From contig CAZHRW010000187.1 in assembly GCA_964535025.1 (NCBI GenBank), positions 1 through 14,803 on the forward strand: a DNA stretch of 14,803 nt, in the 5' to 3' direction. Positions 6,381-14,151 of this stretch are shown piece by piece. The translations under genes and the position numbers were made by a program. The first letter of the stretch is position 1, and every line of letters begins with the position of its first letter. The stretch is from JAAYZK01 sp964535025. GTDB taxonomy: Bacteria; Planctomycetota; Phycisphaerae; SM23-33; FEN-1343. A model generated the notes under the pieces. It searched no databases and had not been told where the DNA came from. It was given only the letters and a program-made list of their open reading frames with translations.

Positions 6381-8612
6381 CTAGGGGGACATTTCGTCCG
6401 CCTTCAAGACCTCGTTCCACGTACCGTCGGCGCCGCGGATTCGGACCGCAAAGGGCGCCCCGACGCGGCCTTGAGCGAAGACGACCCGCAAGGGGGCGTC
6501 GTCGCCGTCGACCTCGACGGTGAGGACGTCGTCATCGGTCGTTATACGCACCGATCGGGCGGTCGGTTTGCCGCCGATGGCGGCTGGTTCGAGAATCGTC
6601 GCATAACGGACCCGCCGGCCGCGGGCGGCCAGCAGCACCAGCGCGGCGCGATCGTCGACGCTGCCGACCGGGCCGTCGCCGAACCAGTTGCCGACCCGCT
6701 CGCCCTCGATCGCGCTGACCACGTGCACCAGCACGTCCTCTCCGACGAAACATCCGCGAACGGGCTCGCCCGGCGGGGCGGTCCACGCGCGCACGTCGCC
6801 GAAATACGCCGTGCCGGGGTGGTCGAGCACCTCCCCGAGCGGACGAACCGCCGTCAGGCCGAAGGGGACGAACCGCCGCGAGCGGTTGTGGTACAGCCAC
6901 GCGTAATCGTGGCGCTTGTCATCGGTCGCGGCCAGCTCGTCGACGACGAGCAGGTAACGGTCGGTCAGCAGCCAGAACCGTTCGTGCGTCGCGTCGGCGA
7001 ACGCCTCGCCCGCGCCGGCGGCGACGGCGGCGTAGTGGTCGTCGGCGGCGTAGCCGCGCAGGGCGCCCGTCGCCGCCTGCTGGTCGTTGCCGTCGACGAG
7101 GACGGCATTGTGGCCGATCGTGGACTTGTACCACTGGCGGTGGATCGGCAGGCGGTAGGCCTGGCTGCGTGCACGGCCGGGGTCGACGCCGAGTTCGGCG
7201 CCGTAGCCGGTGAAGACGAAGCTGAGTTTGTCGAAGTGGCCGTGGAACCCGCCGTAGGGCCCGAAGGTCACCGCCGCCGAGAGCCGTCCGGGCCCGTCGG
7301 TGTGGAGGATCGCGTGGCCGGCGCCGGGGAACAGGGCGCTGGTCATGGGGGGCGTCTCGGCCTTGCGGGCGGTGTCGCGGCCGTACAGGACGCTGGCGAA
7401 CGTCGGTTCCGACGACAGCGTCGACAGCAGGCGTTCATCGCGATAGGCGTGGTAGGCCACCTCGTTGACGCTGTCGCGATCGGGCGAGCTGCCGGTGTCG
7501 TCGCCGAAGCGGGGCAACCGCCCGTTGGAGAGGCGGTAGTCGAACCCCACCAGGAACATCCGCTCGAGCCGCGGGTGGCTGTAGAGGTCCATCCCGAGCC
7601 GTCGGGCGCCCTCGGTCAGGCGGGTCATGCCCGTCAGCGTGTAGTAGTGGTAGCCCCAACTGTTCTCGTACCACATCCCCTCGGGCCCGACGGAGACCTC
7701 CATCTGGTGGGCGAACCCGTTGTCCGGGTCGCTGACGGCCCGGTTGACCATCTCGGCGTCGCCGAGGACCGCCCCCAGGTGCAGCAGGGCGGCGTTGTGC
7801 CAGGTCTGCCAGTTGCTCTTGCCGGCCTTGTGGCCGCCGATCTGCTCGGCCATGGGGGCGAACAGGTCCCGCTCGATGGTCCGGCGCTGATCGTCGGTGA
7901 GCACGCCGCTGTCGCGGATCAGATCGTAGGCCGCCGCGGTGTCGGTTGCCCACATGGCTTCGTCCAGCGTCTGGGAGAGGATGTGCCCGCCGCGGCGCTT
8001 CTGGCTCTCGGGGAGTTGGGCATCTTTCGCGCCGACACTGGCCGACTGGATCGGCCACTGCCGGTAGACCTTCGCATAACCCAGCAGCATGTCGGCGACG
8101 AAGCGGGCGTAGCGCTCGTCGCCGGTGACGGCGTAGGCCCAGCCGGCCTCGTTGATGCGGTAGCCCAGCTGGTAGTGGCGGGTCTTGTAGAGGACGTTGT
8201 CGTAGGGGTAGCCCGAGTACACCTTGCCGCACTTGGGGCAGCGGTGGTGGTGGGGGTCGACGGTCTCCAGGCCCACCTGGCAGTCGTCGCACTGGTACCA
8301 CTGGTTGTGCTGGCCGCCGGCGGGGGGGATCTCGACGCCCTCGTCGATGGCGGCGTCGGCGCGGGCGAAGACGGCGGCCAGGGCGTCGCGGGCGGGGCCG
8401 CCGGTCTGCCAGGCGTCGCGGAGGCGCTTGAGTTCCTCCGGCGTGGCCGCGACGGCGGGCCGGCGGGCCAGGGCGGCGGGGGTGACGGCCGGGGCGGTCC
8501 AGTCGGCCCCGGCGGCCCCGGCGGCCAGCGTCAGGACCAGGCACGCGGCGGCCGCGAGGCCCACGGCGGCAGGGGTGAACAGGTGGCCGAAACGGCCGGC
8601 GACTTCCATCAT
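6381..8612 (-). CDS. Secreted heparinase II/III / alginate-lyase-type polysaccharide lyase
   Basis: 743 residues. A signal peptide (hydrophobic residues about 12-35, ending AAGAAGADW) marks it as exported. The alpha-toroid half holds KSNWQTWHNAALLHLG (266-280), with the Asn/His pair of PL15/PL17-type lyases, and ENSWGYHYYTLTG (316-328), with candidate catalytic tyrosines. The C-terminal beta-sandwich half has FHGHFDKLSF (456-465) and GHNAVLVDGNDQ, as in heparinase II/III-like domains, where the histidines bind metal. Such enzymes cut uronic-acid-containing polysaccharides by beta-elimination; the substrate cannot be told. Unusually, four cysteines (C108, C111, C125, C128; CDDC...CPKC) form a zinc-ribbon-like site before the toroid. 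The start is supported by AAGGAG (8624-8619), 6 nt from the ATG and abutting the stop codon of the upstream carboxypeptidase gene, so translation is probably coupled. A Met two bases-triplets layout (MM) leaves a one-codon start ambiguity. Confidence 0.8.
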   Translation of the reverse strand: MMEVAGRFGHLFTPAAVGLAAAACLVLTLAAGAAGADWTAPAVTPAALARRPAVAATPEELKRLRDAWQTGGPARDALAAVFARADAAIDEGVEIPPAGGQHNQWYQCDDCQVGLETVDPHHHRCPKCGKVYSGYPYDNVLYKTRHYQLGYRINEAGWAYAVTGDERYARFVADMLLGYAKVYRQWPIQSASVGAKDAQLPESQKRRGGHILSQTLDEAMWATDTAAAYDLIRDSGVLTDDQRRTIERDLFAPMAEQIGGHKAGKSNWQTWHNAALLHLGAVLGDAEMVNRAVSDPDNGFAHQMEVSVGPEGMWYENSWGYHYYTLTGMTRLTEGARRLGMDLYSHPRLERMFLVGFDYRLSNGRLPRFGDDTGSSPDRDSVNEVAYHAYRDERLLSTLSSEPTFASVLYGRDTARKAETPPMTSALFPGAGHAILHTDGPGRLSAAVTFGPYGGFHGHFDKLSFVFTGYGAELGVDPGRARSQAYRLPIHRQWYKSTIGHNAVLVDGNDQQAATGALRGYAADDHYAAVAAGAGEAFADATHERFWLLTDRYLLVVDELAATDDKRHDYAWLYHNRSRRFVPFGLTAVRPLGEVLDHPGTAYFGDVRAWTAPPGEPVRGCFVGEDVLVHVVSAIEGERVGNWFGDGPVGSVDDRAALVLLAARGRRVRYATILEPAAIGGKPTARSVRITTDDDVLTVEVDGDDAPLRVVFAQGRVGAPFAVRIRGADGTWNEVLKADEMSP

Positions 8613-8625
8613 GGCTCTCTCCTTC

Positions 8626-9753
8626 TCAAAGCGTCATCAGGTAGTGCCGCAGCGCCGTCGCCACGTCGGCCCCGAACGACCGGGCCGCGTCGGGCGTGAC
8701 GTTCGTTTCGCGGGCGATCGCGTAGGGCAGCTCGATCGAGGCGACCAGGGCGATGCCCGCCAGGCCGAGGGCCCAGCGGCCGAAGCTGCGGCCGGTGCGC
8801 TCGTTGGTGGGGACGTTCCACGCCTGGCCGAAGGGCAGGTTGTCGGCGGCCCGGTAGGGCAGCGCGCCGCGGCGGTGGGTCTCGAGGAGCTCGCCGAACC
8901 GCTGCTGCTCGGCCCAGTTCCGCGGGTCGGGCGAGCCGACGATGTAGATGCGTTCGTTGGTCTCGACGCCGCGGATCCACGGGCAGTGCAGGTCCATCGC
9001 CACGCGGAGCCGTCCGCCGCCCCAGGCGGGGACCCGCCGGCGGAGGGCGGCGGTTTCGGGGTAGATCGAAGGGTCCTCGTAGTCGCGGTTGTGGTCCCGC
9101 GGACGGCGGTTCTTGCCCTGGTCGCCGTCGAGGACGCCGTCGGTGTCGACGAAGGGCACCGCCAGCAGCTCCACGTTCTGCCGCAGCCACGGGCCGGTGT
9201 CGTCGTCGTCGGCGAACGCGTCCAGCAGCCCCTCCAGCTCCCACGAGGCCATCATCTCGCAGCAGTGATGCCGTGCCGTGACCAGCACGCGGTGGGCCGC
9301 GCCGCCCGAGAGGTTCCCCGCGCGGAGGCACACGACCGGGCGGCCCTTGCGAGAGGTGCACAGGGTGGTCACCTCCAGGTGGTCGCGGCCGTCGAGGTAG
9401 CGCCGCAGGTGCTCGCCGGTGTACGGCGGCGACATGGCCAGGCGGACGTCGCCGCCTCCGGCGGGAACGGGGCAGCGGAAGGCGAACGCATCCGCCGCGG
9501 TGGGCGGCAGCCAATCCCAGGTTTCCCCGCCGTCGAAGCTCGCGGCCGCACCGCGCGTGGTGAGCGTGTTGGGGCGGGTCATCTCGAAACGGACCGTCCG
9601 CCCCGCGCCGCCGCGCAGGCGGCAGTGCCAGTAAAACCAGTGGCCTTCCGTGTCCCGCAGGTCCGGCCGCATGCGGACGGTGTCGCCGTCGATGGACTCG
9701 ACGATGATGTTCCCGGCGGGGACCTCGGCGTCGACGGTCAGGGGGCGTTCCAT
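8626..9753 (-). CDS. M14-family zinc carboxypeptidase, cytosolic-carboxypeptidase-like
   Basis: 375 residues with no signal peptide or membrane segment, so probably cytoplasmic. The N-terminal 150 residues look like the beta-sandwich that precedes the catalytic domain in cytosolic carboxypeptidases (HWFYWHCRLRGGAGRTVRFEM at 38-58 and MSPPYTGEHLRRYL at 107-120). The catalytic set is complete: zinc ligands H163 and E166 (HHCCE) and H256 (MDLHCPW), substrate-binding N222-R223 (DHNRDYED), and general base E341 (SIELPYA). Family members remove C-terminal amino acids from proteins or act on related amide bonds; the substrate here is unknown. The start at 9753 is chosen because the conserved N-domain begins there and AAAGGAA precedes it. 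The same frame stays open far upstream, but that stretch is antisense to the divergent lyase gene. It is the first gene of the minus-strand operon, 13 bp ahead of the secreted lyase. Confidence 0.8.
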   Translation of the reverse strand: MERPLTVDAEVPAGNIIVESIDGDTVRMRPDLRDTEGHWFYWHCRLRGGAGRTVRFEMTRPNTLTTRGAAASFDGGETWDWLPPTAADAFAFRCPVPAGGGDVRLAMSPPYTGEHLRRYLDGRDHLEVTTLCTSRKGRPVVCLRAGNLSGGAAHRVLVTARHHCCEMMASWELEGLLDAFADDDDTGPWLRQNVELLAVPFVDTDGVLDGDQGKNRRPRDHNRDYEDPSIYPETAALRRRVPAWGGGRLRVAMDLHCPWIRGVETNERIYIVGSPDPRNWAEQQRFGELLETHRRGALPYRAADNLPFGQAWNVPTNERTGRSFGRWALGLAGIALVASIELPYAIARETNVTPDAARSFGADVATALRHYLMTL

Positions 9754-9776
9754 GGCTGCGTTCCTTTCGGCCGCCC

Positions 9777-9805
9777 AGTATACCGCGACGGCGGGTGCGT
9801 GTCGC
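9777..9805 (-). promoter_or_regulatory. Promoter of the carboxypeptidase-lyase operon
   Basis: Minus strand: -10 TATACT (9782-9777; five of six matches to the consensus), a 17-nt spacer and -35-like GCGACA (9805-9800; four of six). The predicted start is near 9770, leaving a short leader with the AAAGGAA ribosome site before the ATG at 9753. It lies back-to-back with the plus-strand promoter in the same 132-bp gap; the -35 boxes are 11 bp apart, so one regulator could control both operons. Confidence 0.5.
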
Positions 9806-9816
9806 GGGCCGGGCCG

Positions 9817-9844
9817 TTGACAAGCGCGCCGCAGGGGGTATGGT
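9817..9844 (+). promoter_or_regulatory. Promoter of the cytoplasmic lyase / GH78-like operon
   Basis: A perfect -35 TTGACA (9817-9822), a 16-nt spacer and a -10 TATGGT (9839-9844; four of six matches). Transcription would start near 9851, about 35 nt before the GTG start at 9886, with AAAGGAG at 9872-9878 as ribosome site. The match is good for such GC-rich DNA. Confidence 0.55.
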
Positions 9845-9885
9845 GGGCGCCCGGCCCATCCGGGGCCCCGCAAAGGAGCGTCACC

Positions 9886-11784
9886 GTGCTGCAAGAGCGT
9901 TATTCCCCCGATGATGTGCGGCGCTGGCTGCTGCCGCGAGATCAATGGCATCCGTTCCCCGTCGCCGCCGACCGCCCCGCGTGGCAGGCCCTGCAGCGCG
10001 CGGAGCTCAACCGCCGCCGCGCCGCCTACCTGGCCGGGCGCGCCGAGGGGCTTGCGGGGTGTCCGATCCCGCCGCTGCCGGCGTCGCTGTACATGAACTA
10101 CCGCCTGGAAGGGCTCCGCCGGCCCTTCGAAGGGCCGTTCTTCCAGCGCCGCGGCGAGCTGGGGACGCTGGTCCTGGCCGAGTGCTTCGAGCATCGCGGC
10201 CGGTTCGTCGGCGCGATCGCCGACCGGGTGTGGGCGATCTGCGAGGAGACGACCTGGTGCGTGCCCGCCCACATCCACCACCGCTCCGACCCGGAGGGGT
10301 TTCTCGACCCGCTGGGGCGGATCGATCGGCACATCGTCGACCTGTTCGCCGCCCAGACCGCCATGGTGCTGGCCGAGACGGCCTACCTGCTGGCCGAGGA
10401 GCTGGACGCTTTTTCCCCGCTCATCCGCGAGCGGATCCGGCGGGAGGTCCTCGCCCGCGTGGTCGACCCCGTGCTGGACGTCGGCGACTTCCACTGGCTG
10501 GAGGTCCCGATGAACTGGAACACCTGGTGCAGTTCCAACGTCCTGGGCGCGGGGTTCTACCTGCTGGACGACCCCGGCCGCACCGCGGAGCTGGCCTGGG
10601 CGATGATGGGCTCGACCGACAAGTTCCTCGCCGGTCAGCTCCCCGACGGCGGCTGCTCGGAAGGCCCCAACTACTGGGGCGTCGCGCCCGGGGCGCTGAT
10701 CATCCTGCTGGAACTGCTCCACTGCCGCAGCGGCGGGAGGATCGACGTCTACGACCAGCCGCTCATCCGCGACCTCGGCCTGTACCTGCCCCGGGTGCAC
10801 CTGGACGGCCCCTGGTTCGCCACCTTCGCCGACTGCCCCCCGCGCGTGGGCATGCGGCGGGGGGCCGTGGCCCGCTACGGCGAGCGGATCGGCGAGCAGG
10901 CGATGGTCGACCTGGCCCTGCTGGAGATGCGCGGCTGGGACGGCGACGGCGAGGTCGACCGGCCCTTCGCCGGCGGCGGCACCGGCGGGGATCTGACGGG
11001 CATGCTCCGCGAGGTCTTCTGGATCGACGGCGACGCCAGGCCCAGCGGCGCCGATCGCCAGACCGACGTCTGGCTCGGCGACCTGCAGGTCATGGTGGCC
11101 CGCCAGTCGCCGACGCCCGGCGAGGGCCTCGTCGTCGCCGCCAAGGGCGGGCACAACCGCGAACACCACAACCACAACGACGTCGGGCAGTTCATCGTGC
11201 TGGCCGACGGCGTGCCCATGATCGTCGACGTCGGCGTCGGCGAATACACCCGCGAGACGTTCGGCCCCAATCGCTACACGCTCTGGCCCATCCGTGGCTG
11301 CGGCCACAACGCGCCGGTCGTCGACGGCGTCGAGCAGGCCGCCGGCGAGCAGTACGCCGCGTCCGAGGTCGCCTTCGCCGCCTCGCCGGAGGTCACCACG
11401 CTGTCGATGGACCTGGCGGGCGCCTACCCCCGCGAGGCGAAGCTGACGTCCCTCCGCCGGACGATCGAGCTGCGCCGCGGCGTCGAGCCGTGCGTCCGCG
11501 TGACCGACGCGTACGCCACCGACGGCGCCGTCGCCGCCGTCCGGGTCCACCTGTTCACCCCCGGCAGCGCCGACGACGACGGCGCCGGGTGCGTGCGGCT
11601 CGCCCACGAGGGCCGGTCGCTGCACCTGCGCTACGACCCCGCGGCGGTATCGGTCGCGACCGAGCCGTGGCCCATCGACGATTCGAGGCTGGCCGCTGCG
11701 TGGGGCCGGCAGATCACGCGTCTGACGATGACCGCGACGCCCGGCGGAGCCGCCGGCACGTACACGCTGACCTTCCATCCGTGA
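9886..11784 (+). CDS. Cytoplasmic heparinase II/III-like polysaccharide or oligosaccharide lyase
   Basis: 632 residues from a GTG start. The start is chosen because AAAGGAG (9872-9878) lies 7 nt upstream and a promoter sits just before it; the longer open frame upstream is antisense to the lyase and carboxypeptidase genes. No signal peptide is present. The alpha-toroid half contains MNWNTWCSSNVLGAG (209-223) and CSEGPNYWG with Tyr263. The C-terminal beta-sandwich carries GGHNREHHNHNDVGQF (421-436), with H423, H427, H428, H430 and D432 as candidate metal or catalytic residues, then CGHNAPVVDG: the heparinase II/III-like signature. It probably degrades unsaturated or uronic-acid-containing oligosaccharides by beta-elimination. 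It differs clearly from the secreted lyase at 6381-8612 (shorter, no cysteine cluster, different motifs), so the two are not recent duplicates. It starts a two-gene operon with the GH78-like gene 16 bp downstream. Confidence 0.8.
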   Translation: MLQERYSPDDVRRWLLPRDQWHPFPVAADRPAWQALQRAELNRRRAAYLAGRAEGLAGCPIPPLPASLYMNYRLEGLRRPFEGPFFQRRGELGTLVLAECFEHRGRFVGAIADRVWAICEETTWCVPAHIHHRSDPEGFLDPLGRIDRHIVDLFAAQTAMVLAETAYLLAEELDAFSPLIRERIRREVLARVVDPVLDVGDFHWLEVPMNWNTWCSSNVLGAGFYLLDDPGRTAELAWAMMGSTDKFLAGQLPDGGCSEGPNYWGVAPGALIILLELLHCRSGGRIDVYDQPLIRDLGLYLPRVHLDGPWFATFADCPPRVGMRRGAVARYGERIGEQAMVDLALLEMRGWDGDGEVDRPFAGGGTGGDLTGMLREVFWIDGDARPSGADRQTDVWLGDLQVMVARQSPTPGEGLVVAAKGGHNREHHNHNDVGQFIVLADGVPMIVDVGVGEYTRETFGPNRYTLWPIRGCGHNAPVVDGVEQAAGEQYAASEVAFAASPEVTTLSMDLAGAYPREAKLTSLRRTIELRRGVEPCVRVTDAYATDGAVAAVRVHLFTPGSADDDGAGCVRLAHEGRSLHLRYDPAAVSVATEPWPIDDSRLAAAWGRQITRLTMTATPGGAAGTYTLTFHP

Positions 11785-11800
11785 GACCAGGGAGACTGAC

Positions 11801-13966
11801 ATGATGCGATCGTGGCATGGGACGTGGATCTGGGCGGACGGCCGGCGGGTGGTGAACGATCACCTGCTGTTTCGCAGGGATATCCAGCTCGAGGCCGTGC
11901 CCGAGACCGCCGAACTGGCCGTCGCGGTCGAGAGCTTCTGTCGCGTGTTCATCAACGGCCGCGAGGTCCTGCGGACCAGCTCGCTGAGCTATCCCGGCCA
12001 GCACTACTACGAGACGGCCGACGTGGCGGACGCCCTGCGGGCGGGGACCAACCGCATCGCGGTCCTCGCCTGGTGGATCGGCGTGCCGTCGGGGGCCTCG
12101 TGCCCGAAAGACCCCGGCTTCCGCGCCGAGATCGTCGCCGGCGACGGCGAGCCGCTGGCGGCCACCGACGCGACGTGGGGGGTCAAGGTCCTCGACGCCT
12201 GGCGGGACCGCCACCGCCGATCGCACTGGCTGAACCTCGACCTGGTCGAAATCCTCGACTTCGGCCGCCTGCCGGCCGACTTCCCGACGGTCGAGGACCT
12301 GAGCGACTTCGAGGGCGCCGAGGTGTACGGCTCGCACGCGGTGCGGTACGTGCGGATCGAGAAGCGCCCCTTCCCCAAGCCGACCGGCGGGACGTTGACG
12401 CACCTGCCCCTGCTGCGGGCCGGCACCGTCGCCGACCGCAGCGCCGACCACGCGCTGCCCAACCGGGCCGTGACGTCCGAGCCGATCGAACGCGACGACT
12501 GGCGCGTCGAGGATACCGCCGACTTCCTCGTCGGGCCGACCGAACCCGGACGGGCCGCGACGATGATCCTGGACCTCGGCGGCTATGAAAAGGGCCTGCC
12601 CGCCTTCGAGGCGACCGGGGCGGCCGGGACGATGATCGACGTGTCGTGGTACGAGCACCTGGAGGGGCAGGATCCCTCGACGACCGCCTCCAAGGTGTAC
12701 ACGACCGACCGGTTCATCCTCTCCGGGCGGACCGACGCGATCGTGCCCGAGGAGTGGAAGTGCGGGCGCTACCTGCAACTGACCTTCCGCCACGTGACGG
12801 CGCCGCTGCGGATCGCCAACCTGCGGTGGGAACAGTTGCACTACCCGCTGGGGCGGCGGGCGATCTTCGCCAGCTCCGATCCCAGGCTCGAGCGGATCTG
12901 GCAGATCAGCCTGGCCGCCGCCGCGGCGTGCATGCACGACAACATCATGGACTGCCCCTGGCGGGAACGCCGGCAGTGGATCGGCGACGCCCAGCGGATC
13001 AGCCTGGTCAACCACTACGCCTTCGGCGATCGCGACCTGGTCCGCGGCGTCCTCCGCCAACACGTGCAACTGCAGGACCCGTCCGGGCGGATCTTCGTCT
13101 GCCTGCCGATCTACGAAGAGTATCCGGTGCAGACGATGGAGTGGCTGCGGGCGATCCGCGAGTACCAGCGCTACACCGGCGACGCGACGCTCGCCGCCGA
13201 GTTGATCGACAATATCGAGATGGCCCACCGCTGGTTCGTCCGCTGCCGCGACGATCGGGGACTGCTGCGGATCAACACGCCGCCGGTGATGAACCACATG
13301 GACAACCCGTACGGCTCGGTGGTCACGCCGAGCGGGACGATTCGCGCCAACCAGCACCGCACGGCGTTCGCGGCGATGAACCTGCGGTACCTGCTGTTCC
13401 TCGACGACGTGGCGGCGTGCCTGCGCGAAACGGGTCGCGACGCCGCCGCCGACGAGGCCGAGCGGGAGCGCTGCCGCGTGGCCGATCTGATCGCGGCGAA
13501 CTTCCTGGATCGCGCCACGGGCCTGCTGCGGGACTGCGCCCTGGAGGATATCGCCGTCAGCTACAGCGAACTGGCCCACGCCCTGGCCGTGCTGGCCGAG
13601 CCGCCGGAGATCGACCTCGAAGCGCTGTGGGACCGCTTCGAGGCGTGCCGCCAGGACGGCGACCGGACGGTGATCCTCGCCTCGCCGTACGGGAAGTACC
13701 AGACCTTCGAAGCCCTCGGCAAGCTGGGACGGCCCGCGTCGATCGTGCGGGAGATCCTCACGGGGTGGGGCCCGATGGTCGACGCCGGCAGCGACACCAC
13801 CTGGGAGGCCTTCAGCGGCCGGGGCAGCCGCTGCCACGGCTGGGGCGGCACGCCGGTGGTCGCGTTGATGCGCCACGTCTTCGGCCTCGACCCCACCACG
13901 CCCGGCAAGGCCCGCGTCGAGGCTCTCGCCGGCGTCGACTGGATGACCTGCGAGGTGACCGGCTGA
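11801..13966 (+). CDS. Cytoplasmic GH78-like alpha-L-rhamnosidase
   Basis: 721 residues with no signal peptide. N-terminal beta-sandwich domains (about 1-350, including SFCRVFINGREV and AGTNRIAVLAWW, typical of rhamnosidase N-domains) precede an alpha/alpha-barrel from about 355. The barrel opens with the family's acidic motif MDCPWRERRQWIGDAQ (383-398; D384, E389 and D396) and ends with TTWEAFSGRGSRCHGWGGTP, where E669 is the candidate catalytic base. GH78 enzymes release terminal alpha-L-rhamnose by an inverting mechanism. The motif is one residue shorter than the common DCPQRDERLGW form, so this may be a divergent subgroup with another sugar specificity. The start at the first of two tandem ATGs is supported by AGGGAG (11789-11794), 6 nt away. 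It is the second gene of the operon; no strong terminator follows. Confidence 0.82.
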   Translation: MMRSWHGTWIWADGRRVVNDHLLFRRDIQLEAVPETAELAVAVESFCRVFINGREVLRTSSLSYPGQHYYETADVADALRAGTNRIAVLAWWIGVPSGASCPKDPGFRAEIVAGDGEPLAATDATWGVKVLDAWRDRHRRSHWLNLDLVEILDFGRLPADFPTVEDLSDFEGAEVYGSHAVRYVRIEKRPFPKPTGGTLTHLPLLRAGTVADRSADHALPNRAVTSEPIERDDWRVEDTADFLVGPTEPGRAATMILDLGGYEKGLPAFEATGAAGTMIDVSWYEHLEGQDPSTTASKVYTTDRFILSGRTDAIVPEEWKCGRYLQLTFRHVTAPLRIANLRWEQLHYPLGRRAIFASSDPRLERIWQISLAAAAACMHDNIMDCPWRERRQWIGDAQRISLVNHYAFGDRDLVRGVLRQHVQLQDPSGRIFVCLPIYEEYPVQTMEWLRAIREYQRYTGDATLAAELIDNIEMAHRWFVRCRDDRGLLRINTPPVMNHMDNPYGSVVTPSGTIRANQHRTAFAAMNLRYLLFLDDVAACLRETGRDAAADEAERERCRVADLIAANFLDRATGLLRDCALEDIAVSYSELAHALAVLAEPPEIDLEALWDRFEACRQDGDRTVILASPYGKYQTFEALGKLGRPASIVREILTGWGPMVDAGSDTTWEAFSGRGSRCHGWGGTPVVALMRHVFGLDPTTPGKARVEALAGVDWMTCEVTG

Positions 13967-14032
13967 GCAGGTCGGGCGGCCTGAGGAACACCGGACGGGC
14001 GACCCCAATCGCTGGAATCGCTTTTTTTCGGC

Positions 14033-14061
14033 TGGACGGACCGGCGCCCCGGCTATATACT
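14033..14061 (+). promoter_or_regulatory. Putative promoter of the small secreted-protein gene
   Basis: TGGACG (14033-14038; four of six to TTGACA), a 17-nt spacer and TATACT (14056-14061; five of six) within the notably A/T-rich run ctatatactatcgcatat. The predicted start is near 14068, giving a leader of about 84 nt that carries a GC-rich hairpin. Confidence 0.5.
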
Positions 14062-14078
14062 ATCGCATATATTGGTCT

Positions 14079-14104
14079 CGCCGCCCTCCGGTGCCGGGGC
14101 GGCG
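14079..14104 (+). promoter_or_regulatory. Strong hairpin in the leader of the small secreted-protein gene
   Basis: CGCCGCCC (14079-14086) and GGGCGGCG (14097-14104) form a perfect 8-bp stem around a 10-nt loop, beginning about 12 nt from the predicted RNA 5' end and ending 47 nt before the ATG. There is no T-tract, so it is not a terminator. A 5' stabilising or regulatory stem is possible; in DNA this GC-rich, chance pairing must be allowed for. Confidence 0.4.
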
Positions 14105-14151
14105 CGCGGGACCGGCCCGATCAAGAAGGCTCCAAAGCCGGGAGGCAGGTC

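Noticed and set aside
6302..6523. Short plus-strand ORF with a decent AAGGA ribosome site (6291-6295) before an ATG at 6302
   Set aside because: The peptide quickly becomes arginine-rich antisense of the lyase 3' end; the same bases fit better as the minus-strand -10 box AATAAT.
6339..8699. 786-residue plus-strand open frame
   Set aside because: Antisense of the secreted lyase, whose conserved motifs lie on the minus strand; the plus reading is repetitive V/G/A/D/R sequence.
8224..9885. Plus-strand frame open upstream of the lyase start, giving a 1186-residue reading
   Set aside because: It runs antisense through the lyase and carboxypeptidase genes, its translation is low-complexity V/G/A/R, and the well-placed AAAGGAG and promoter support the GTG at 9886.
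9754..11802. Minus-strand frame open upstream of the carboxypeptidase start, giving a 1058-residue reading
   Set aside because: It is antisense to the plus-strand lyase; the recognisable fold starts at 9753 with its own ribosome site. Long stop-free antisense frames are expected in DNA this GC-rich.
11714..14008. 764-residue minus-strand open frame
   Set aside because: It is the exact antisense of the GH78-like gene, with biased composition and no domain motif.
13967..14030. T7 tract at 14022-14028 as terminator of the lyase/GH78-like operon
   Set aside because: Only weak 4-5 bp stems precede it (e.g. GCGA/TCGC), with a direct repeat AATCGCT instead of a proper hairpin.
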